32,352 nucleotides of DNA. It comes from Kiloniella litopenaei. GTDB taxonomy: Bacteria; Pseudomonadota; Alphaproteobacteria; Kiloniellales; Kiloniellaceae. Position 1 is the stretch's first letter, and each line of letters starts with the position of its first letter. Below, piece by piece: positions 27,018-32,352 of this stretch. The DNA lies in contig NZ_LANI01000035.1 in assembly GCF_000982415.1 (NCBI RefSeq), positions 1 to 32,352 of the forward strand, written 5' to 3'. The notes under the pieces were generated by a model. The model made no database searches, had not been told where the DNA came from, and saw nothing but the letters and a program-made list of their open reading frames with translations. The position numbers and the translations under genes were made by a program.

Positions 27018-28070
27018 TTAGCCGTAACGGTAAGGTTTACCAGCTTTTTCCATTGTCTTTGCGTATTTCTTGAGAATATCGACAACACGCTTGGAACGAT
27101 CACTTTGCTCAGCAATCTCATCCCAGAACTTGTAAGCTTCCTGCTCAACAGTTGCCCACTCTTCATCAGGAATGGTTGTAAGCTCAAGCTTTGTACCCTC
27201 GGTACGAAGCTGTGCTTCACCGCCCCAGTACCAGTGCTGACGATAGTAGTGAGAGCTGTCCATGCAAAGCTTGAAGAGTGTTTTGAGGTGCTCAGGCACT
27301 TCATTCCAACGGTCTTCGTTCGCAAAGAAAGAGCCACACCATGCACCAGAGATGTTGTTGGTGAGGAAGTAGTTGGTAACGTCCGCCCAGCCAACAGTGT
27401 AATCTTCGGTGATACCGGACCATGCGATACCATCGAGTTCACCAGTTTGCATTGCAACTTCGATGTCTTCCCAAGGTAGGGATACAGGAACAACGCCAAA
27501 ACGGGATAGGAAGCGACCAGCTGTTGGGAAGGTGAAGACACGCTTTCCTTTCAGATCGGCCAAGCTACGGATTGGGTCTTTCGTCGCAAAGTGACATGGA
27601 TCCCATGCACCAGCAGACAACCACTTAACGCCGTCAACTTCGTCATAGGCTTCTTCCCAGATCTCATTCAGGCCGTACTGGTTGAAGAGTACTGGCACAT
27701 CGAGGCTGTAACGTGTACCGAATGGGAAATAACCACCAAAGACAGACACATCTACAGGCGCAGCGATTGAATCGTCATCACTCTGTACCGCATCAATTGT
27801 ACCCTTTTGCATGGCACGGAAAAGTTCACCAGTTGGTACCAGCTGGTCAGCATAATAAAGCTCAATAACCATTTCGCCATTTGCTGCTTTGTTAAAAGCA
27901 TCAATAGCAGGTTTGATTACGTGCTCTGCCAATGCAGGACCAGCATAGGTCTGCAAGCGCCATTTAATTGTTGATTGAGCGTGAACGGCTGGTGCTGCCA
28001 GAGTGGATGCACCAGCGGCGCCGACTGTTGCTAAGCCAGCCTTTTTAAGAAAATCGCGTCTATTCGTCAT
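27018..28070 (-). CDS. TRAP transporter solute-binding protein (DctP family)
   Basis: This is the periplasmic ligand-binding subunit of a TRAP transporter. The 350-residue protein begins MTNRRDFLKKAGLATVG, a twin-arginine signal (Arg4-Arg5, RRDFLK), with likely cleavage near VHA-Q at residues 30-32. The mature part has IKWRLQTYAGP, the FNKAANGEMVIELYYADQLVP region, and the hinge area LADLKGKRVFTFPTAGRFLSRFGVVPVSLPWEDIEVAMQTGELDGI, including the Arg that usually binds a ligand carboxylate. The ligand is unknown. It is 143 nt downstream of dctM, with AGGGAG before the ATG. Confidence 0.93.
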   Translation of the reverse strand: MTNRRDFLKKAGLATVGAAGASTLAAPAVHAQSTIKWRLQTYAGPALAEHVIKPAIDAFNKAANGEMVIELYYADQLVPTGELFRAMQKGTIDAVQSDDDSIAAPVDVSVFGGYFPFGTRYSLDVPVLFNQYGLNEIWEEAYDEVDGVKWLSAGAWDPCHFATKDPIRSLADLKGKRVFTFPTAGRFLSRFGVVPVSLPWEDIEVAMQTGELDGIAWSGITEDYTVGWADVTNYFLTNNISGAWCGSFFANEDRWNEVPEHLKTLFKLCMDSSHYYRQHWYWGGEAQLRTEGTKLELTTIPDEEWATVEQEAYKFWDEIAEQSDRSKRVVDILKKYAKTMEKAGKPYRYG

Positions 28071-28213
28071 CGTATAGATACTCCCTGTTTAACTTTCTAT
28101 ATGCCCCAGACTTATTGGGCGGTTTAAGCTCTTTCACTTGGTTAGTGTAGTTTTGTCTTCACTTTTTTGTTTTTTAACCTCCTGTCAAAAATCATTCCTT
28201 CGTCATTCCATTT

Positions 28214-29533
28214 TTAGCCTTTGACGTACTCTGGCAGCCAAAGGGCAATTTCCGGGAACGACATTACAATCACTAATGCGAAAATCATGATCAGGACAAA
28301 AGGAATTACCGAGCGATAGATATCGACTAGTGAAATTTCTGGCGGTGCCATGGCCTTCATCAAGAAGAGGTTGTAGCCGAAAGGTGGCGTCATGTAGGCA
28401 ACCTGAACTGTGATGGTGTAGAGCACTCCATACCAAATTGGGTTGAAGCCAAGCGCAATAACCAGCGGAATGTAAAGCGGTGCTACGATCACCAACATTG
28501 CGGTGTCATCGAGGAACATACCCATCACGATATAGGATAGCTGCATCAGGATGAGAATTTCCCACGGGCTAAGGCCCCACTTTTCAAGGAACAGGCTTTC
28601 GATGGCTTTTACTGCACCCAAGCCATCAAACACGGCACCAAATGCCAAGGCGGCCAAAATGATCCACATAAACATACAGCTGATGTTCAGTGTCTGCTTG
28701 ATGGTGCTTTCGAGAACTTTGAAGGTGAGGCGCTTTCTAAAGATCGCTGCCAGCATTGCCGATGTGGCACCAATTGCAGAGCTTTCCACAAGACTGGTAA
28801 TACCCGCAACAAAGAAGCCCGTCATGACAACAAAGATTGCTAGCGGCAGGATGCCGGCTTTTAGCAATGAGAGCTTTTCGGCCAACGGCATCTGGCGTTC
28901 TTCTTTTGGCAACACTGGACCAAGCTCTGGCTGTAAGCGGCATCTGACAACAATGTAAACAACAAACATTGTCGCCAACATTAGGCCAGGAATGGCACCG
29001 GCCAGCCAAAGGTCACTGACAGGTTGGCGCGCAATCATGCCATAGAGGACAAGGACGACACTTGGGGGCACTAGAATGCCAAGTGAACTACCCGCCTGAA
29101 TAACACCTGTTACCATAACCTTGTCATAGCCACGACGGAGCATTTCCGGCAAGGCAATGGTGGCACCAATAGCCATACCAGCAACAGATAGACCGTTCAT
29201 GGCAGATATCAGAACCATAAGGCAGATCGTTCCAATGGCAAGTCCCCCATGTAGAGGGCCCATCCAAACGTGGAACATTTTATACAGGTCACTGGCGATC
29301 CCTGATTCAGAAAGCATATAGCCCATGAATACAAAGAGAGGCAAAGTAAGGAGTGGATACCAACTCATTAACTTGGATGCCGCTGTAAAAGGCATTTCAA
29401 CACCGCCTTCTCCCCAAAGGAAGAGAGCAGCTACCGCGGCAACAAAACCGATGGCTCCAAACACACGCTGGCCAGTAAGCATCATGACCATCATGGTGGA
29501 AAACATCAGTAATGCGATCATTTCATAACTCAT
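28214..29533 (-). CDS. TRAP transporter large permease (DctM family)
   Basis: DctM forms the main membrane transport domain, driven by an ion gradient. The 439-residue protein is hydrophobic throughout with about 12 segments, and shows the family motifs SAMNGLSVAGMAIGATIALPEM (near residues 110-131), GVIQAGSSLGILVPPSVVLVLYG and the C-terminal GMFLDDTAMLVIVAPLYIPLV and MTPPFGYNLFLMK segments. Its ATG shares one base with the dctQ stop (TAATG on the - strand, 29531-29535), indicating translational coupling. Confidence 0.95.
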   Translation of the reverse strand: MSYEMIALLMFSTMMVMMLTGQRVFGAIGFVAAVAALFLWGEGGVEMPFTAASKLMSWYPLLTLPLFVFMGYMLSESGIASDLYKMFHVWMGPLHGGLAIGTICLMVLISAMNGLSVAGMAIGATIALPEMLRRGYDKVMVTGVIQAGSSLGILVPPSVVLVLYGMIARQPVSDLWLAGAIPGLMLATMFVVYIVVRCRLQPELGPVLPKEERQMPLAEKLSLLKAGILPLAIFVVMTGFFVAGITSLVESSAIGATSAMLAAIFRKRLTFKVLESTIKQTLNISCMFMWIILAALAFGAVFDGLGAVKAIESLFLEKWGLSPWEILILMQLSYIVMGMFLDDTAMLVIVAPLYIPLVIALGFNPIWYGVLYTITVQVAYMTPPFGYNLFLMKAMAPPEISLVDIYRSVIPFVLIMIFALVIVMSFPEIALWLPEYVKG

Positions 29534-30042
29534 TACAGTGTTACTCCTCTGGCTTTGGCCAGATCTTTAAAGAATGCTGATGTTGCTTGTAAAAGCATTA
29601 GAAACACACCAAGAGTCATGAGAACTTTAATCGGTGTAAGGGGGTATGGAACCAATGTCCGTGTTTTTTGCCCGACTTCGATGGTGTACATTGTGCTGGA
29701 TATTGCGCCGATCAAAAGAACAACGAGATAAAAGACCAGGAAAATCGAAGTAAAGCTGTCAGCTTTGGCTTTACCTTTGGGCGACCATCTGCTGTAGAAA
29801 AGATCCATACGAACATGCGCGTCTTCCTGCATAGAAAATCCACCACCCAAAAGGTAGTATGCAGACATTAAAAACTGGGATATCGTCACCACCGAATTGA
29901 TAGGGGTATCAAATAGTGTACGTGATATGGATGAATAGAGAAGTAACCCTATCATGACGAAGATCAGGTGCATTGTTACCAGCCCTGTAAACCGGTTTAA
30001 TGCGTCGACCCCTTTGACATATGATTTTATTACGTTGGGCAT
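29533..30042 (-). CDS. TRAP transporter small permease (DctQ family)
   Basis: DctQ is the small membrane subunit paired with DctM. The ATG at 30042 gives 169 residues (MPNVIKSYVKGVDALNRFTG) with four hydrophobic segments and the typical central QEDAHVRMDLFYSRW motif. The frame is open upstream to 30174, but that part overlaps the neighbouring amidohydrolase gene, so the shorter start is chosen. It begins 1 nt after the stop of that gene and its stop overlaps dctM by 1 nt. Confidence 0.92.
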   Translation of the reverse strand: MPNVIKSYVKGVDALNRFTGLVTMHLIFVMIGLLLYSSISRTLFDTPINSVVTISQFLMSAYYLLGGGFSMQEDAHVRMDLFYSRWSPKGKAKADSFTSIFLVFYLVVLLIGAISSTMYTIEVGQKTRTLVPYPLTPIKVLMTLGVFLMLLQATSAFFKDLAKARGVTL

Positions 30043-30043
30043 T

Positions 30044-30877
30044 TTAGTTTCCCAGGCTCGTTTGTTTGGTTGTTGAAGCAAACTGGTTTTGTTTATTGTC
30101 CAGAGCTTCCTTTGCATTTCTAATGGCTTTAACCAGAATAGAGGCCATTTTATCTTGTGTATCCTGATCAGCAATCAGGTCATTTCTGATTTCGAGCATG
30201 ACATTCATCAAACTTCTTGGGAGGGCATGCTCTGTCAAGGTGTGGGTGACACCATCAACAGGTGCATAAGGTTCGTTTAACCTCAAAACATAGTTTGATG
30301 TTTCAGCCGCGAAAGATTGAATTAATTGTTCTGCAAAACGATTGTCTTTGTCATGTAAAAAACCGATCTCAACGTCTCTTTTCTGCCCTTTATATACAGG
30401 TGTGAAAGAATGAACGGTTATGATGACAGGTTTATGGCTGTCACTCGTTTTTTTATCAAGACATGCTGTTACAGCCTCTTTAAAGGGCTTGTAAACATTG
30501 TTGATTCTGTTCTCGCGCTCTTCCTGGCTAAGGTTGGCATTACCAGGAATTTCAAATATCTCGCTTTGAAAAGGCATGGCATTCCATGCTTCGGGCGGAC
30601 GATTGCAGTCATACACCAATCTGGATACACACTGTTCTACCAAAGGCGCATCAAGTTGTTTTGATAGCTGTTGAGCAACGGCCAGTGCACCGGGGTCCCA
30701 CGCGATATGCTGTTTTATATCGTCGTCTGAAAGGCCCAGATTGTTATATTTAACAGGAATATGGTTAGAGGCGTGTTCACAGATAATTACGTATTCTCCA
30801 TGCCCTGAAAGGTTGGTTGTTTTGACCACGCTTTCAGCTGAAGAATGATTATCGGAATTTAATAACTCGTTCGACAA
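30044..30877 (-). CDS. N-formylglutamate amidohydrolase-family protein
   Basis: The 277-residue product belongs to the FGase/HutG-like family of zinc amidohydrolases. Visible blocks are ICEHASNHIPVKYNNLGL (near 32-49, with probable metal Glu and His), HIAWDPGA (57-64), SRLVYDCNRPPEAWNAMP (about 85-102), ITVHSFTPVYKG (near 149-160), EIGFLHD and the closing LEIRNDLI. The substrate may be N-formylglutamate or another N-acyl acidic amino acid. It starts at TTG (30877, - strand) with GGGGTAAGG upstream; no in-frame ATG lies near, so the exact start is uncertain. It is the first gene of the - strand TRAP operon. Confidence 0.87.
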   Translation of the reverse strand: MSNELLNSDNHSSAESVVKTTNLSGHGEYVIICEHASNHIPVKYNNLGLSDDDIKQHIAWDPGALAVAQQLSKQLDAPLVEQCVSRLVYDCNRPPEAWNAMPFQSEIFEIPGNANLSQEERENRINNVYKPFKEAVTACLDKKTSDSHKPVIITVHSFTPVYKGQKRDVEIGFLHDKDNRFAEQLIQSFAAETSNYVLRLNEPYAPVDGVTHTLTEHALPRSLMNVMLEIRNDLIADQDTQDKMASILVKAIRNAKEALDNKQNQFASTTKQTSLGN

Positions 30878-30914
30878 GAACCTTACCCCAGGTATTTTTT
30901 CGTTTATTTTTGAA

Positions 30915-30945
30915 ATTATATTTTCAGAATTAAGAAATAAGTCAA
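30915..30945 (-). promoter_or_regulatory. Candidate promoter of the TRAP operon
   Basis: On the - strand, TTGACT (complement of 30940-30945) and TATAAT (complement of 30915-30920) are separated by 19 nt. The spacing is wider than ideal, but the elements are good and the position, 38 nt before the predicted TTG start, is right. The -10 overlaps one arm of the inverted repeat described next. Confidence 0.55.
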
Positions 30946-30973
30946 GAAATTTTCTGAAAATATTGTTTCAGAA
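30918..30973. promoter_or_regulatory. Inverted/direct repeat cluster, probable RpiR-family operator
   Basis: ATATTTTCAGAA (30918-30929) and TTCTGAAAATAT (30952-30963) are a perfect 12 bp inverted pair, 34 nt centre to centre (about three helical turns). A third TTTCAGAA occurs at 30966-30973. The palindromes AGAAATTTTCT (30945-30955) and AGAATTTTCT (30987-30996) lie within or next to them. The array covers the candidate TRAP promoter and lies upstream of the divergent rpiR-type gene. Confidence 0.6.
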
Positions 30974-31017
30974 AAATAAAATGTGGAGAATTTTCTTCAT
31001 TTGTGTTTAAAGTAGGT

Positions 31018-31030
31018 ATTGATTATCAAT
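31018..31030. promoter_or_regulatory. ATTGAT-T-ATCAAT palindrome upstream of the regulator gene
   Basis: A perfect 6+1+6 palindrome lies 55 nt before the regulator ATG. Its second half overlaps a weak promoter-like pair (TTGTGT at 31001-31006, TATCAA at 31024-31029, 17 nt spacer). It could be an autoregulatory or second-regulator site. Confidence 0.35.
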
Positions 31031-31085
31031 CTATTGGTACATTTTCAGGGTGCCGATAAATTTATCTGTGGAATAGAAACTGACA

Positions 31086-31961
31086 ATGGGTACAAATCAG
31101 AATCTGACTGTTGCGGAACGAATTCGTAAGCAATTCGATAGTTTGACCCGGGCAGAAAGACAGTTGGCAAATGCTATATTAGAGGACTATCCCGTTTCGG
31201 GGTTGGGGAGTATTACAGCTGTTTCTGAAAGCTCGGGTGTCTCCACACCAACAGTTGCCAGAATGGCGAAAAAGCTTGGCTTTGGTGGTTTTCCCCAAAT
31301 GCAGGCACAGCTGCACACAGAACTGAAAGCCACGATATCCAGCCCGATTGCCAAGCATGATCTGTGGTCTGAAAGCGCGCCCGATACCCATATTCTTAAT
31401 CGTTTTGCGGATGCCGTCACTGAAAATATGCGGCAGACTTTAAAACAGATCGACCCGGAAGAATTCAATTCTGTCGTGGATCTTTTATCTGATTTAAAAC
31501 GTGAAATTCATGTGGTCGGCGGACGCATTACCCGTTCAATGGCGGATAATTTTTTCACCCATATGCAGGTCATGCGATCTGGTGTGACGTTGGTAGCGCC
31601 GAACTCTAATACCTGGGCGCATTATGTTTTAAACATGAACGAAGGGGATGTTCTGGTCGCCTTTGATATCAGGCGATACGAGCACGACATCCTTCGTCTG
31701 GCCGAAGTTGCCAAAGCTCGTGGAGTGAAACTGGTTCTCTTTACAGATCAATGGGGCTCCCCGGCTGCAAAACTTGCGACCTATAGCTTGAACTCACGTA
31801 TCGAGGTGCCTTCGGCCTGGGATTCACTCGTGGTAACACTTTTCCTGGTAGAGGCGGTTATTGCCGGGGTCCAGACACAAACCTGGAATGAAACCAAGAG
31901 CAGGATGAAAACGCTGGAAGAGCTTTTTGATCAAACCAAGATGTTCAAAAAGTTTATCTGA
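31086..31961 (+). CDS. RpiR-family transcriptional regulator (HTH + SIS)
   Basis: RpiR-type regulators couple an N-terminal helix-turn-helix to a C-terminal SIS domain that binds a phosphosugar or other small ligand. In the 291-residue product the HTH covers about residues 10-85 (VAERIRKQFDSLTRAERQLA, then ITAVSESSGVSTPTVARMAKKLGFGGFPQ). The SIS domain spans about 125-255, including IHVVGGRITRSMADNFFTHM and GDVLVAFDIRRYEHD. It is transcribed divergently from the TRAP operon across a 208 nt spacer with operator-like repeats, so it is the likely local regulator. A 20 bp gap separates its stop from an RHS fragment. Confidence 0.93.
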   Translation: MGTNQNLTVAERIRKQFDSLTRAERQLANAILEDYPVSGLGSITAVSESSGVSTPTVARMAKKLGFGGFPQMQAQLHTELKATISSPIAKHDLWSESAPDTHILNRFADAVTENMRQTLKQIDPEEFNSVVDLLSDLKREIHVVGGRITRSMADNFFTHMQVMRSGVTLVAPNSNTWAHYVLNMNEGDVLVAFDIRRYEHDILRLAEVAKARGVKLVLFTDQWGSPAAKLATYSLNSRIEVPSAWDSLVVTLFLVEAVIAGVQTQTWNETKSRMKTLEELFDQTKMFKKFI

Positions 31962-31981
31962 TAGCATTCCTGTCTTAATGA

Positions 31982-32352
31982 TTTCAACAACCTGTAGCCG
32001 ACGCTATCTACTTTGAGTGGGTTGGAAATTATACAAATGTCACGGCGGATGCGGCGCGTTTTGTGCAGAATGATGCGCAAGAGATTTCCTATATCCTGTG
32101 GGATAGCCTTTTTACCCCGAAGAAGCTTGTGGACAGTTCGGGCGCGGTTGTCTGGGATGCGGCGTTAAGACCCTACGGTGGAGAGGAATCTATCCTCGGT
32201 TCTGCGGTTATGAACCTGCGCATGCCCGGCCAATACGTCGATGAAGAAACCGGACGCGGCAGCGGATCAAGCCTGACCCACCCGCTCTACTACAACTACA
32301 ACCGCGACTACGACCCTGCCACAGGCCGATACACACAGGTCGACCCCATCGG
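31982..32352 (+). pseudogene. 5'-truncated RHS-repeat core fragment (runs off window)
   Basis: A frame open from just after the TGA at 31979-31981 to the window end encodes about 123 residues of an RHS repeat-associated core: ADAIYFEWVGNYTNV, ISYILWDSLFTPKKLVD, LRMPGQYVDEETG, then YYNYNRDYDPATGRYTQVDP and IG. This matches the hallmark end of the RHS core (xDPIGL), after which toxin tips begin. There is no start codon or Shine-Dalgarno at its 5' end and no upstream YD repeats; RpiR-coding sequence ends 20 nt earlier. The base composition looks richer in GC than the neighbours. It could be a relic, a displaced orphan RHS tip or a repeat at an assembly edge. The 3' part is outside the window. 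Confidence 0.8.

Noticed and set aside
26966-27541. A 191-codon open frame on the - strand
   Set aside because: It lies inside dctP on the same strand in another frame, has low-complexity Ser/Thr-rich content and no family motif, while the dctP frame matches TRAP binding proteins throughout.

Overview
The window reads as a chromosomal segment of an alphaproteobacterium of moderate GC content, probably a marine Rhodospirillales/Kiloniellales-type organism; the genus is inference only. Supporting signs are an S10-spc-alpha ribosomal supercluster whose alpha operon lacks rpsD, a short (190 aa) adenylate kinase, an ATP12-type F1-ATPase chaperone, and a paired pccB/pccA. No insertion sequence, tRNA, rRNA or CRISPR array was seen.

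Region 1 (1-14212) holds the translation and secretion supercluster, all on the + strand: the last codons of a probable tuf, a terminator, then rpsJ-rplC-rplD-rplW-rplB-rpsS-rplV-rpsC-rplP-rpmC-rpsQ-rplN-rplX-rplE-rpsN-rpsH-rplF-rplR-rpsE-rpmD-rplO-secY-adk, then a near-consensus promoter driving rpsM-rpsK-rpoA-rplQ, closed by a strong terminator. Gene spacing is tight, with several 1-4 nt overlaps. The few wide gaps (rplO-secY, adk-rpsM, rpsK-rpoA, rpoA-rplQ) each contain hairpins or promoter signals that may set the relative output of the parts.

Region 2 (14392-21116) holds housekeeping genes, all +: a periplasmic HtrA/DegP-type protease, the replication-stress ATPase RarA, an isochorismatase-fold protein that appears to have lost all three catalytic positions, then crcB (fluoride channel), an RluC-type pseudouridine synthase (overlapping crcB), a HAD phosphatase and an ATP12-family chaperone.

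Region 3 (21232-25417) holds pccB and pccA, the two subunits of a biotin-dependent propionyl-CoA carboxylase, followed by a terminator and a small protein with an HEPN-like R-x4-H motif.

Region 4 (25468-31961) is an accessory catabolic cluster. On the - strand, in transcription order, it has an N-formylglutamate amidohydrolase-family enzyme, the TRAP transporter genes dctQ, dctM and dctP, and a glutamine-synthetase-like amine ligase. A divergent RpiR-family regulator lies on the + strand. The 208 bp divergent spacer carries repeated TTTCAGAA/TTCTGAAA half-sites overlapping a candidate promoter. Together they suggest RpiR-controlled import of an organic acid or amine-containing compound and its processing through glutamate conjugates; the substrate is unknown.

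Region 5 (31982-32352) is a 5'-truncated RHS-repeat fragment running off the window end, directly behind the regulator gene. It has no start and no N-terminal shell, and could be a relic, a displaced RHS tip or an assembly-edge repeat.
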